DNA of 64,000 nucleotides, from contig JAILKS010000022.1 in assembly GCA_024693715.1 (NCBI GenBank), forward strand, positions 91,434 to 155,433, read 5' to 3'. This stretch comes from Treponema sp. Its GTDB lineage: Bacteria; Spirochaetota; Spirochaetia; Treponematales; Treponemataceae. The translations under genes and the position numbers were made by a program. Shown in pieces: positions 51,171 to 59,916 of this stretch. The number at the start of each line of letters is the position of its first letter. Within the stretch, counting starts at the first letter, position 1. Below the pieces are notes generated by a model, which saw nothing but the letters and a program-made list of their open reading frames with translations, searched no databases and was not told where the DNA came from.

Positions 51171-52358
51171 TTACCCTCTTACAAAAATTGCCTTGGTAAA
51201 TTTCTGAATCACAAAGTCTGCAGGAGGAGTTAAAATTGGTTCATTACTTTTAAGGGTTTTTACTTTTTTAAGATTATCAACAATCTTTTTAACATCAGGA
51301 TTTTTCTGAGCCTCACGCAAAGCATCCTTTCTTCTCTGATGAAAGTTTCCCGTATTCAATAAAAGTCCTATTAAAACTCCAGGCTTTTTTAGTGAAGTTT
51401 TATATTCATGATAAGTTTTTCCAATAAACTGAGACGGAATATCTTCTATAATAATTCCTGTTTCTGCATCGTCTCCAATCAAAGTACTGATTACGTTACT
51501 GTAACCCATGCCGCTTGATGCAGTTGCCAAAAGTGAATATTCGTAATTCTGAGTAAGGATGATTTCGTCGCAGTGTGCCATCTGAAGATGCTTTTCGAAT
51601 TTTGAATCGATGAGCTCGGCTGCAATATAAATTCCTGGTGTAAGGCTTTCCATTGTCAAAACAGCAAGTACGGTTCTTGAGTCAATTTCGAGGTTTGAAT
51701 ACTGCTTTGATTTATCCGAAATAACAAGGGCACGCTCGGCTGTTTCAATCTGTGCACGCTTTAAAGTTGCTTCGTCTGCAAAATCACCGGCAATATAATG
51801 AATACCCCGGAAGCGAGGTTCATCGCAGATCTGTTCAATCTGTTCACTCGGAGCTTCATTTATAAGAACAATCATATCGGGAGTAATATCAGGATTCGAA
51901 TTTAAAACAAAATCCAGAATTTTATCAAAGCCGGGTCTCCAGCCGCATAATAAAAAATGTTTGTTCATACTTTTCAATTTTGCAAGTCCTTTGTCTTTTT
52001 TCATTAAGGTATCCATAAACATGGATGATATTTTACCGGTAATTGTACTGATTAAGATGATTCCAAGAATAAGAAGGATTGCAGCTCCAAGACGACCGGT
52101 GTACGATTTTACAACATAATCAAAATAACCGGCGAATAAGGCTACAAATGTAAACCAGATGGAATCGAACTTACTTTCAATTCCACTGTCTGTGTGAGTT
52201 TCTGATTCAAATACTGCGATTGTAGAAAAAATAACGAGAATGATTATTACGAGAAAAATATATGTTTTAGGACTTTTTAATCCGGCCTTAAGGGTTCTTG
52301 AAAAACGCCTTGCAGACTTTTTTACAAAATTTTTTTTATTTCCCGTCCTTTTACTCAT
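51171..52358 (-). CDS. Channel-like two-TM protein with RCK/TrkA-N domains and a non-canonical pore
   Basis: The 395-residue protein has a basic N-terminus, TM1 (about 32-50), a pore-like segment, TM2 (about 90-108), and a Rossmann-type RCK/TrkA-N region (KHFLLCGWRPGFDKILDFV, IHYIAGDFADEATLKRA). This is the layout of RCK potassium channels. The selectivity filter position, normally TVGYGD, reads F75-A-G-Y-F-D80, so K+ selectivity is doubtful. CASTOR/POLLUX-type channels also depart from the consensus. The C-terminal 120 residues may be a ligand-binding or second RCK-like part. A separate CNBD protein is encoded directly downstream. Confidence 0.82.
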   Translation of the reverse strand: MSKRTGNKKNFVKKSARRFSRTLKAGLKSPKTYIFLVIIILVIFSTIAVFESETHTDSGIESKFDSIWFTFVALFAGYFDYVVKSYTGRLGAAILLILGIILISTITGKISSMFMDTLMKKDKGLAKLKSMNKHFLLCGWRPGFDKILDFVLNSNPDITPDMIVLINEAPSEQIEQICDEPRFRGIHYIAGDFADEATLKRAQIETAERALVISDKSKQYSNLEIDSRTVLAVLTMESLTPGIYIAAELIDSKFEKHLQMAHCDEIILTQNYEYSLLATASSGMGYSNVISTLIGDDAETGIIIEDIPSQFIGKTYHEYKTSLKKPGVLIGLLLNTGNFHQRRKDALREAQKNPDVKKIVDNLKKVKTLKSNEPILTPPADFVIQKFTKAIFVRG

Positions 52359-52379
52359 ATATTAAATATATCAAGCCTT

Positions 52380-54203
52380 TTACATTTTTTCTAGATACGG
52401 AACAAGCACCAGATTCATTGCATTTTTGATTACCATGAGGGTACAGTCTGCAAGATAGAGTCTGGCTCCTGCAAGTTTTTTATCCTCTGCATTTACAATA
52501 GAACAATTCTGATAGAATTTTCCAAAGAGCTTTGCAGTTTCATAAACATAGGCTGCTACAAGACTCGGGTCAAAATTTTCTGCAGATTTTTCGATTACAG
52601 AAGGATAATCTCCAAGCTGTTTGATTAAAGCCCATTCATCTTCACCGCTTAAAAGTGCAACTGCTTCTTCTGAGCTGTCCTGTTTGATTCCCGCTTCCTC
52701 TGCCTTTGCAAGAATTGAATTGATGCGGGCTCCCATGTACTGTAAATAAGGACCTGTATTTCCGTTAAAGTTCAAGCTTTCTGCAGGATTAAAAAGCATA
52801 TCCTTGATTGGAGTTGCCTGAAGCATGTAATAATGAAGTGCACCAAGAGCAATCTTTTCTGCAACCTCATCTGCATTTCCAACCTCTTCATCACGACCGC
52901 GTTCTTTAATTGCGTTAAGTGCATCCTCGTGCAATGAATCAAGAAGGTCGTCTGCATCTACAACAGTTCCTTCACGGCTCTTCATTCTTCCGCTTGGGAG
53001 ATTTACCATACCGTAGCTCAAATGATAAAGCTTATCTGCCCAGTCAAAGCCAAGCTTTTTAAGAATATGGAACAAAACCTTAAAGTGATAATTCTGTTCA
53101 CTTGCAACAACATACACAAGCTGATTAAATGCCCAGTCATCATGGCGGCTGATTGCAGTTCCAATATCCTGGGTAATATATACAGAGGTTCCGTCTTTTC
53201 TAAGAAGAACCTTTTCCTGATTTGTTCCTTCCTTGCTTTTTCCAACAACGTCGGTTACATCAATACGAACCGAGCCGTCTTCTGCCTTAAAGAAAACTCC
53301 CTTATCAAGACCTTTAAGAATTTCATCCTTTCCCTTAAGATAAGTTTCGCTTTCAAAATAATATTTATCAAAGCTGATTCCGGTACGATTGTAAGTTTCC
53401 ATCATTCCGTCAAAGGTCCAGCCGTTCATTTTTTCCCAAAGAGCGTGTACTTCCTTATCCCCTGCTTCCCATTTAATAAGCATGTCTTCTGCCATCTGTG
53501 CGGCCTCAGGGTGTGCAGTTTCAGGTTTATCCTTTTCGCCCTTAAGATATTTATCAAATTCTACGTAACACTGACCTACAAAATGATCTCCCTTAATACC
53601 AAGCTTCTGAGGTGTGTCTCCGTTTGCTTCGTGAAAAAGCTTATATGCAAGCATGGATTTACAGATATGAACACCTCTGTTATTGATTAAATCTACCTTG
53701 TAAACCTTTGCACCTGCTGCCTTAAGAATACGGCTTACAGATTCACCAAGAGCATCGTTACGAACATGCCCAAGGTGAAGAGGCTTATTTGTATTTGGAG
53801 AAGAGAATTCAATCATTACGCTTCTTCCTTCCAGAGGCTTTTTACCTTCTGAATTAAGTGAACCGTATGATTCTTTCTGAATTTTAATGGCGTTAAGAAT
53901 AGGAGATGCTGCCCCGCCCTTGTTTAATTTTACGTTTACATAAGGACCAACAGCAAGGACAGTTCCAAGTTTACAGTCTTTGATTCTTGAAACAATTTCT
54001 GATGCTATCTGAACAGGAGCAAGCTTAAAACTTTTTGCAAATACAAACATAGGAGAACCAAGATCTCCCATTGAAGGATCAGGTGCATTCTGAACTACGA
54101 TAGAATCAGCCGTAACCTTCTGTGCATCAATTGCTTTCTCACTGATAAAATCGTTTACTGCCTTTGCAATAATTTCCTTAAACTCTGATTTAGCATCTGC
54201 CAT
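52380..54203 (-). CDS. argS: Arginyl-tRNA synthetase
   Basis: The 607-residue class Ia synthetase has an N-terminal additional domain (about 1-120) for the tRNA D-loop, the HIGH-type motif NKPLHLGHVRNDALG, and a SGRMKSREG segment in place of the lysine of KMSKS, as in many ArgRS. The C-terminal helical anticodon-binding domain ends in the aromatic-rich MVIKNAMNLVLVPYLEKM region. It charges tRNA-Arg. It is the first gene of the argS-RCK-CNBD-transporter-rsgA-mutS2 run, all with short gaps. Confidence 0.97.
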   Translation of the reverse strand: MADAKSEFKEIIAKAVNDFISEKAIDAQKVTADSIVVQNAPDPSMGDLGSPMFVFAKSFKLAPVQIASEIVSRIKDCKLGTVLAVGPYVNVKLNKGGAASPILNAIKIQKESYGSLNSEGKKPLEGRSVMIEFSSPNTNKPLHLGHVRNDALGESVSRILKAAGAKVYKVDLINNRGVHICKSMLAYKLFHEANGDTPQKLGIKGDHFVGQCYVEFDKYLKGEKDKPETAHPEAAQMAEDMLIKWEAGDKEVHALWEKMNGWTFDGMMETYNRTGISFDKYYFESETYLKGKDEILKGLDKGVFFKAEDGSVRIDVTDVVGKSKEGTNQEKVLLRKDGTSVYITQDIGTAISRHDDWAFNQLVYVVASEQNYHFKVLFHILKKLGFDWADKLYHLSYGMVNLPSGRMKSREGTVVDADDLLDSLHEDALNAIKERGRDEEVGNADEVAEKIALGALHYYMLQATPIKDMLFNPAESLNFNGNTGPYLQYMGARINSILAKAEEAGIKQDSSEEAVALLSGEDEWALIKQLGDYPSVIEKSAENFDPSLVAAYVYETAKLFGKFYQNCSIVNAEDKKLAGARLYLADCTLMVIKNAMNLVLVPYLEKM

Positions 54204-54273
54204 AAAAATCCTCTGAAAAATTTGTTTATATGATTATATCAATTTTTCTACAAGAAGTCATCACAAGTTAAAT

Positions 54274-54311
54274 AAAAAAAGAGGTTGTTAATCACTTTTA
54301 CAACCTCTTTT
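54274..54311 (-). terminator. Terminator after the outer-membrane barrel gene
   Basis: On the minus strand AAAAGAGGTTGT pairs perfectly with ACAACCTCTTTT around 11 nt, followed by a T-run. Confidence 0.8.
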
Positions 54312-54332
54312 CAAAACTAATTCAGGTTACTA

Positions 54333-54824
54333 TTAAAAGTCAAACCAGAAACGGAAACCTAAACCAACCGGGAAACATCCCCATTTAGGATTAAATCCGC
54401 CGCTTCCAACGTAGAATGTTGGCTGCCATGCTAACTGTAGATAGAATTCAAGTGCGCGCTGAAGAAGAAAAATATTTGTTCCAAGTACAGCTCTAGGACC
54501 AATACCAAAATTAACATTATCTTGGTATCCGCCTACAGCAAGACCAACACCGATAGCATAATAATATCCCAATGTTCCTTCGATTTTTGGATTAGCAATC
54601 CACCAGTCAGCAGAAAGTCCTGCAGCAAACCATTCGTCACCAAAACCAAGATCCAAAGCAAAAATACATGGAACTGTATCGATTTTGAAAGTCAAAGCTG
54701 CATTACCAGTTTTAAAACCGCCTGCAACATCTGTACCAAACTGAGCACCAATACCAACTCTTGCAAATACACTGCTTGTTCCTAATACGAAAAGAACAGC
54801 AAGTACTGAAAAAAGTTTTTTCAT
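54333..54824 (-). CDS. Small outer-membrane beta-barrel protein
   Basis: The 163-residue protein has a signal peptide (MKKLFSVLAVLFVLGTSSVFA) and a body of about eight alternating strands rich in Gly and aromatics (RVGIGAQFGTDVAGGF, GTLGYYYAIGVGLAVGGY). It ends in Phe (FRFWFDF), the usual barrel-assembly signal. It resembles small DUF3996-like spirochaete outer-membrane proteins. A structural or porin-like role is possible. It is monocistronic, with its own terminator. The 120 nt upstream are AT-rich and hold nothing else on this strand that I can support. Confidence 0.8.
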   Translation of the reverse strand: MKKLFSVLAVLFVLGTSSVFARVGIGAQFGTDVAGGFKTGNAALTFKIDTVPCIFALDLGFGDEWFAAGLSADWWIANPKIEGTLGYYYAIGVGLAVGGYQDNVNFGIGPRAVLGTNIFLLQRALEFYLQLAWQPTFYVGSGGFNPKWGCFPVGLGFRFWFDF

Positions 54825-54935
54825 AAGTATTCACCTCTTATTAGAATTTTCGAGATATAAATCTCAGCTAAAATCTTAACGAAAAAAAAAAGGAATTTCA
54901 ATATAAAAAAAATGAGAAAAATCTTATCTTTATTA

Positions 54936-54964
54936 TTGACACAAAACCTTAAAAGGAATATAGT
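54936..54964 (+). promoter_or_regulatory. Promoter of tRNA-Lys
   Basis: A perfect TTGACA (54936-54941) and TATAGT (54959-54964) are spaced by 17 nt, 25 nt before the tRNA 5' end. Confidence 0.7.
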
Positions 54965-54989
54965 ATCTTTACGTTTGAAAAAAACGGAT

Positions 54990-55062
54990 GGGCTACTAGC
55001 TCAGTAGGTAGAGCAACGCCCTTTTAAGGCGTGGGTCACTGGTTCGAATCCAGTGTAGCTCA
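54990..55062 (+). tRNA. tRNA-Lys (anticodon TTT)
   Basis: The 73-nt cloverleaf has acceptor GGGCTAC/GTAGCTC, D-stem GCTC/GAGC, anticodon stem ACGCC/GGCGT with loop CTTTTAA, T-stem ACTGG/CCAGT and discriminator A. CCA is not encoded. Confidence 0.96.
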
Positions 55063-55067
55063 GTAAG

Positions 55068-55098
55068 GGATTCTGATTATGCAGAGTCCTTTTTTTTT
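55068..55098 (+). terminator. Terminator after tRNA-Lys
   Basis: GGATTCTG pairs with CAGAGTCC (one G-U) around a 6-nt loop and runs into nine T. Confidence 0.8.
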
Positions 55099-55100
55099 GC

Positions 55101-55143
55101 AAAAAAAAACGGGCTGTCTTATAAAACAACCCGCTTTTTTTTT
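55101..55143. terminator. Bidirectional terminator between tRNA-Lys and acpP
   Basis: CGGGCTGT (55110-55117) pairs with ACAACCCG (55126-55133), flanked by A-run and T-run on both sides. It ends the minus-strand fatty-acid operon and backs up the tRNA-Lys terminator. Confidence 0.8.
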
Positions 55144-55368
55144 CTATTTTACTTCTTTTTCAAGATAATCCAGAACATCCTTGACGGTTTTAAAAACAAC
55201 CGGTTTATCAAAATGAATGCCAAACACCTCTTCCATTTTCATTGAAACCATGAGCTGTGAAAGTGAATCAAGCTTTAAATCTTCTACAAGCCTTGAATCT
55301 TCTTTTACAGCATCAACATCTATTCCAGGACGTACTTCTTTAAAAATTGCCTTTAATTTATCTAACAT
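55144..55368 (-). CDS. acpP: Acyl carrier protein
   Basis: The 74-residue four-helix acyl carrier has the phosphopantetheine serine in LKLDSLSQL near residue 36 and the acidic helix II (MVSMKMEEVFGI). It is more divergent than a typical AcpP, so a specialised carrier is possible. It is the last gene of the fakA-plsX-degV operon, where it would accept acyl groups made by PlsX. The ATG at 55368 has GAGG 6 nt upstream; an ATG two codons earlier touches that site. Confidence 0.88.
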   Translation of the reverse strand: MLDKLKAIFKEVRPGIDVDAVKEDSRLVEDLKLDSLSQLMVSMKMEEVFGIHFDKPVVFKTVKDVLDYLEKEVK

Positions 55369-55378
55369 AATCATCCTC

Positions 55379-56281
55379 TTATTCTAATGGTTCATCTGCT
55401 CTTCTAAGCGGGAAGAATTCATATCCGGCAAGCCATGGACCGTTATGACAACCACTTACCGGCGACATAATTACATCTTCATGATTACATTCAATTCCGT
55501 ATTCCTTTTCAATATCACGTAATTCAGAAATAGCAGAAGGACCTGTATATACATGGAAAAGAATATAATCTTTAGGTGCCCGGTCACCAATTATCTTTTT
55601 GATTATTTCACAGGTTTTATGAAGAGCTTTTGTCTGTGTGCGGACACTTGCCAGTGGTACAACCTCTCCTTCCGGTGAAAAATGAATTACAGGACAAATA
55701 TTAAGCATTTTTCCCATAAAAGCTTTTCCACCCTTCAATCTTCCGTTATAAATCAAATAATCAAGTTTTCCGTCAACACCTAAAAATTCCTGACGTGCCT
55801 TAATCCATTCAATTTCCTTTACAATCTGTTCTGTAGGAACACCCTGCTTAACTAAGTCTGCTGCCTTGATTGCAAGAAGTCCTTCGTTAAAAGCAGTAAT
55901 TCTTGAATCAATTACAGTAATTTTCATCTTGCTTTCATAATCTTCAGAAACAAGTCTAAGTGCATTATAAGTTCCACCAAGCCCCGAACTGATGGCAATG
56001 ATAATAAGTTCTCTATAGCCTTTTTCATAAAGCTCATCAAATTGTTTTCTGACTTTTTCCATATTAGGAATTGCTGTAGAAGGAAGATTATCTTTAGGAT
56101 TTTCAATTGTTTCCTGTTCCTGATAGAATTTTACAGGATCAAGCTGAGGACCTTCTTCATATTCAACGCCTTTAAAAGTAAGACGTACACGGATAATACC
56201 GATATCATCTCTTTTATAACGGGCAGGTGCCCATTCAATACAACCGGTTGATGTTACTAAAACAAATCTCTTATCTGCCAT
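55379..56281 (-). CDS. DegV-family fatty-acid-binding protein (FakB-like)
   Basis: The 300-residue two-domain DegV protein shows the family segments STGCIEWAPARY near the start, IIIAISSGLGGTYNAL, ITVIDSRITAFNEGLLAIKAA, and a C-terminal MSPVSGCHNGPWLAG. DegV proteins hold a single fatty acid and present it to FakA for phosphorylation. It lies between plsX and acpP in an operon that begins with fakA, which strongly supports the FakB role. Chain-length preference cannot be read. Confidence 0.9.
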   Translation of the reverse strand: MADKRFVLVTSTGCIEWAPARYKRDDIGIIRVRLTFKGVEYEEGPQLDPVKFYQEQETIENPKDNLPSTAIPNMEKVRKQFDELYEKGYRELIIIAISSGLGGTYNALRLVSEDYESKMKITVIDSRITAFNEGLLAIKAADLVKQGVPTEQIVKEIEWIKARQEFLGVDGKLDYLIYNGRLKGGKAFMGKMLNICPVIHFSPEGEVVPLASVRTQTKALHKTCEIIKKIIGDRAPKDYILFHVYTGPSAISELRDIEKEYGIECNHEDVIMSPVSGCHNGPWLAGYEFFPLRRADEPLE

Positions 56282-56299
56282 TTTTCCAGATCTCCTCTA

Positions 56300-57259
56300 T
56301 TAATATATATCTTTGTTTTCTGCCAGATTAACAAGCATTCTTACAGTATTTAAAATTGACTTTTCATTTGCAGCCCCATGTGCCTTTATTACATATTTTG
56401 TAATTCCAAGAACAATTCCTCCTCCAAGCGAATTAAAATCATATTTAGCAATAAGCTGTTCTGCGATTTTAAGTGCTTCACTGTTACCAGTAGATTTTCC
56501 AATCTTTACAATATCTCCAATCAAACGGCGTGCCATTCCTTCACTGACTTTCAAAACCTGATTTCCGGCAAAACCGTCACATACAAGAACATCACAATCT
56601 CCGCTGAGACAGTTTGTTCCTTCAAAATTTCCGACAAAGTTTATTCCTTCTTCTTTTTTCAAAAGCTGATGAGTTTCCTTTACAAGCGCATTTCCTTTTG
56701 ATTCTTCTGCACCGTTTGATAATAATCCGATGCGAGGCTTTTCGATTTTGTACAAATCATGCATTAATTCTGAACCAAGATGTGCAAACTGAACAAGAAT
56801 ATCTGATGTACAGTCTATATTGGCTCCTGTATCTACAACACAAGTAAAATTACCTTTTTCTGCAGGCAAAACCGCTGCAAGGGCCGGACGCATCATATCA
56901 GGCTTTTTTAAATAAAGAGTTGAGCCTACAAGCAAAGCTCCTGTACTTCCTGCGTTTATAAGACCAATACATTCATCGTTTTTCTTTAACTCTTCGAGAG
57001 CTTTTACGAGCGATGAATTTGTTTTTTCCTTTATTGCCATTACAGGATGATCATAATTTGTAATAACGTCAGAGGCATGAATAATTTCTACACGCTTCTT
57101 ATCACCGCCGAATTTTTCGACAGCGCCTTCTACTACCTTTTCATCACCTGTAAAACAAACCTTAAGATTTGAAAATTCCTTTAAGGCTTCACAAGCACCC
57201 TGAACAATTGTTTCAGGACCTTTATCACTACCTAAAGTATCTATTACTACTGTATACAT
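56300..57259 (-). CDS. plsX: Phosphate acyltransferase PlsX
   Basis: The 319-residue enzyme interconverts acyl-ACP and acyl-phosphate. Family segments include VIDTLGSDKGPETIVQGA, the LINAGSTGALLVGSTLYL loop, and CDGFAGNQVLKVSEG. It links FakAB, which makes acyl-phosphate from free fatty acids, to the acyl carrier encoded in the same operon and to PlsY elsewhere. It lies 9 nt after fakA. Confidence 0.96.
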   Translation of the reverse strand: MYTVVIDTLGSDKGPETIVQGACEALKEFSNLKVCFTGDEKVVEGAVEKFGGDKKRVEIIHASDVITNYDHPVMAIKEKTNSSLVKALEELKKNDECIGLINAGSTGALLVGSTLYLKKPDMMRPALAAVLPAEKGNFTCVVDTGANIDCTSDILVQFAHLGSELMHDLYKIEKPRIGLLSNGAEESKGNALVKETHQLLKKEEGINFVGNFEGTNCLSGDCDVLVCDGFAGNQVLKVSEGMARRLIGDIVKIGKSTGNSEALKIAEQLIAKYDFNSLGGGIVLGITKYVIKAHGAANEKSILNTVRMLVNLAENKDIY

Positions 57260-57268
57260 TTTATCCTC

Positions 57269-58933
57269 TTATTCCAATGCAACATAAAAACTATAGACAT
57301 CCTGTCCGCCATCCAATACAGTTACATCCATTTTGCTGTATTTTTCCTGTAAATCTTTTTCTATTCTATTTTTTTCTTCTTCAGTTACATCCTTTCCGCA
57401 GAATACAGTCAAAAGCTCCTTATCATCAATATCTTCATACTGATCAAGAAGCTTATTCAAAGCATCTGTTCTATCCTTGCTTACACAAAAAATTGTATCA
57501 TCTGAAATTCCAATATAATCGCCTTTAACGACATTCATTCCATTGAGATTTGCATCCTTATCTGCAGCTGCAACTTCAAATGCTGCTACACCGTCCATTG
57601 TTTCCTGAACATCACAAATCAAATCTTCAATGTCATCAAAAAATGGATTAATAACAGAAAGCGCACTGTATCCCTGCTGAATTGATTTCGAAGGCAGCAC
57701 GACAACCTCGCTTTTTTTATAAAGATCCTTTGCCTGCTTTGCCGTAAGAATTATATTTGAATTGTTCGGTAAAACTGCAATATAATCTGCATCAACCTCT
57801 TCAAAGGCATCAAGAAAAGCCTTTACCGGAGGATTTCCCGTCTGTCCACCGTTAATGATAACATCTGCTCCCAGCTCTGTAAACAGTTGTTTTATTCCTT
57901 CACCATTAGCGACAGTAACAACGGCGAGCTTTTTATGTTCAACCGGCTGTTTTTCGGCTTCTTTCTTATTTACAATTTCCTGGTGCTGTAAAGCCATGTT
58001 TTCTATTTTGATTGTCAGAAACTCACCGTATTTTCTAAGCTCATTAAGAACATCACCGGGATTCAGCGTATGAACATGAAGCTTTACAACATCATCTTCC
58101 TTATAACAGACAATTGATTCTCCGCCTTTAGAATTTAGAAAATCAATTATTATCTGAACATCAAAATTATCAGGATTTACCTTCTTCGTCTGAAGCCTTA
58201 ACAGACATTCCGTACAGTAACCGAATTCAAGTTCGCTGTCTCTTGTAAATGCAGATATATCAATTTTTGCTGCTTCATTTTTCAGATTATTACCATCATC
58301 TTCTGAAACAGGATTATAATCCTCGTTAATGAGAGAATTATACATTCCTTCTACAATACAAATATAACCTGCTCCGCCTGAATCTATAACATCAGATTCC
58401 TTAAGCACATCAAGCATCTCTTTTGTTTTTGGAAGGATTTCCTCTGCACCCTTAAGATGTTCCCTGTAAAAATCTTCAATCTGAGAAGAAGAGTCTATTT
58501 TCTTTTCTGCATAATTTACAGCTTCTTTAAATACAGTTAAAATTGTTCCCTCGACAGGATTTACAACTGCATGATATGCCTGCGAAACCGCTGTCTTATA
58601 AACACCAACCAGATCTAAAGCTGTAACCTCGTTATATTCTTTTAATCCTTTTTGAAGACCTTTAAAAAATTGTGACAGGATAACTCCGGAATTTCCGCGT
58701 GCTCCCAAAAGTGAACCGTGCGATAAAGCGTCTGCACAATCACAAATATTACTGGAAGCAATTTTTGCGGTTTCTTCAAGTCCTGTCTCAAAGGTAACGC
58801 ACATATTAGTTCCAGTATCACCGTCCGGAACCGGAAAAACATTCAGATCATTAATCTTCTGAACGTTAGCCCTCAAATTTTTTGCACCACCCGTGAGTAT
58901 TCTCTTAAAGAGAACGGCATCCATTGTTTTCAT
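57269..58933 (-). CDS. fakA: Fatty acid kinase subunit FakA (DAK2/DhaL domain)
   Basis: The 554-residue protein has an N-terminal DhaL ATP-binding domain (NVFPVPDGDTGTNM near 33-46, HGSLLGARGNSGVILSQ near 72-88), a middle domain with Cys residues (GYCTECLLRL) and a C-terminal DegV-like domain (ADVIINGGQTGNPPVKAF, PNNSNIILTAKQA). It phosphorylates fatty acids bound to FakB. The ATG lies 7 nt after a TATAAT box with a perfect TTGACA upstream and has no Shine-Dalgarno, so the mRNA is probably leaderless. It heads the fakA-plsX-degV-acpP operon. Confidence 0.94.
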   Translation of the reverse strand: MKTMDAVLFKRILTGGAKNLRANVQKINDLNVFPVPDGDTGTNMCVTFETGLEETAKIASSNICDCADALSHGSLLGARGNSGVILSQFFKGLQKGLKEYNEVTALDLVGVYKTAVSQAYHAVVNPVEGTILTVFKEAVNYAEKKIDSSSQIEDFYREHLKGAEEILPKTKEMLDVLKESDVIDSGGAGYICIVEGMYNSLINEDYNPVSEDDGNNLKNEAAKIDISAFTRDSELEFGYCTECLLRLQTKKVNPDNFDVQIIIDFLNSKGGESIVCYKEDDVVKLHVHTLNPGDVLNELRKYGEFLTIKIENMALQHQEIVNKKEAEKQPVEHKKLAVVTVANGEGIKQLFTELGADVIINGGQTGNPPVKAFLDAFEEVDADYIAVLPNNSNIILTAKQAKDLYKKSEVVVLPSKSIQQGYSALSVINPFFDDIEDLICDVQETMDGVAAFEVAAADKDANLNGMNVVKGDYIGISDDTIFCVSKDRTDALNKLLDQYEDIDDKELLTVFCGKDVTEEEKNRIEKDLQEKYSKMDVTVLDGGQDVYSFYVALE

Positions 58934-58940
58934 AGCATCT

Positions 58941-58969
58941 ATTATAATCTGCTATACAAAAAGTGTCAA
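58941..58969 (-). promoter_or_regulatory. Perfect-consensus promoter giving a leaderless fakA mRNA
   Basis: On the minus strand TTGACA (58969-58964) and TATAAT (58946-58941) are spaced by exactly 17 nt, both matching consensus fully. Seven nt separate the -10 box from the fakA ATG. Confidence 0.75.
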
Positions 58970-59033
58970 AAAGTAAATTATGGAAAGAAAATATAAAGAT
59001 GAAAGTTATACGAGATCTTATTATTCAATGAGT

Positions 59034-59062
59034 TTTACAACTTTTTGTACTTATGCTAGAAT
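59034..59062 (+). promoter_or_regulatory. Promoter of the PAP2 gene
   Basis: TTTACA (59034-59039) and TAGAAT (59057-59062) are spaced by 17 nt, with a short leader containing GGAG before the start. It is divergent from the fakA promoter. Confidence 0.55.
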
Positions 59063-59076
59063 GTGAACGGAGCTTA

Positions 59077-59901
59077 ATGAAAATGAAAAAGCGTATTTTG
59101 ATTCTTACCATATTATTACTGACTTCAAATCTTTTTGCACAGCAGGAAAAAGAATTCAATCTCTGGGGAAGCGGAGAAACTTTTAAGCTGAATCCGGTTC
59201 TTGACGGCATTCTCTTTCCTTCATCTTTTGGATTAAACCTTACAAGTTTTTTTGTAAATAAAAATGCAGAATCACCTTCCTATTCCGATTTTTCTTTCAA
59301 TAAAGATGATATTAATTCGTTCGATAAACCTTTCATGAATAAATACAATAAATTTCTTGATAAAACAGGCGATGTATTTATGATAACTTCCATGGCATTA
59401 CCCCTTACCCTCGCCTTTACCGATAACTCTGAATGGCTGACTATCCTTACTATGTATGCAGAAACTCTCTTTCTTGCAAACGGAACAAAGGAACTTTTAA
59501 AAGACAGTCTTGTCCGTCCTCGACCGTACAACTATTTTTCAGAAGCGCCTCAAAAGGATATTGAAGAAAACGACTGGTACCGTTCCTGGCCTTCAGGTCA
59601 CGCCACGCTTTCATTTGCAGGAGCCGCTTTTACAACTTATGTTTTTGCACAGTATTTTCCTGATTCAAAATGGAAATGGGCAGTTGCAGGAACGAGCTAT
59701 ACCTTTGCGCTTACAACTGCTGTTTTAAGAATGTGCAGTGGAAACCATTTTTTTACCGATGTTCTGACCGGAGCAGCTATCGGAACAGTATACGGAATTC
59801 TTGTTCCGTGGTGTCACACCCTTACAACAAACAGTCACGAAAAAAATACTGTAAATGCAAATCTTGAACCGGCAGGCTTTAGTATTACAATTAATTTCTA
59901 A
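59077..59901 (+). CDS. Exported PAP2-family phosphatase
   Basis: The roughly 274-residue protein has a signal peptide (ILTILLLTSNLFA) and the three PAP2 motifs: KELLKDSLVRPRPYN, SWPSGHATLSFAG and RMCSGNHFFTDVLTG. The first arginine of motif 3 is shifted but the His and Asp are in place. Such enzymes remove phosphate from lipid phosphates (phosphatidate, undecaprenyl-PP, lipid A). The N-terminal 70 residues before the membrane part resemble outer-membrane-associated PAP2 proteins. The start is ATG 59077 or 59083, with GGAG 4 or 10 nt upstream. It is divergent from the fatty-acid operon. Confidence 0.88.
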   Translation: MKMKKRILILTILLLTSNLFAQQEKEFNLWGSGETFKLNPVLDGILFPSSFGLNLTSFFVNKNAESPSYSDFSFNKDDINSFDKPFMNKYNKFLDKTGDVFMITSMALPLTLAFTDNSEWLTILTMYAETLFLANGTKELLKDSLVRPRPYNYFSEAPQKDIEENDWYRSWPSGHATLSFAGAAFTTYVFAQYFPDSKWKWAVAGTSYTFALTTAVLRMCSGNHFFTDVLTGAAIGTVYGILVPWCHTLTTNSHEKNTVNANLEPAGFSITINF

Positions 59902-59916
59902 CAGAAGCAAAAGCTT

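Noticed and set aside
53022..53690. A 222-codon plus-strand reading frame opposite argS
   Set aside because: It is antisense to conserved synthetase motifs, has low-complexity composition and no ribosome-binding site.
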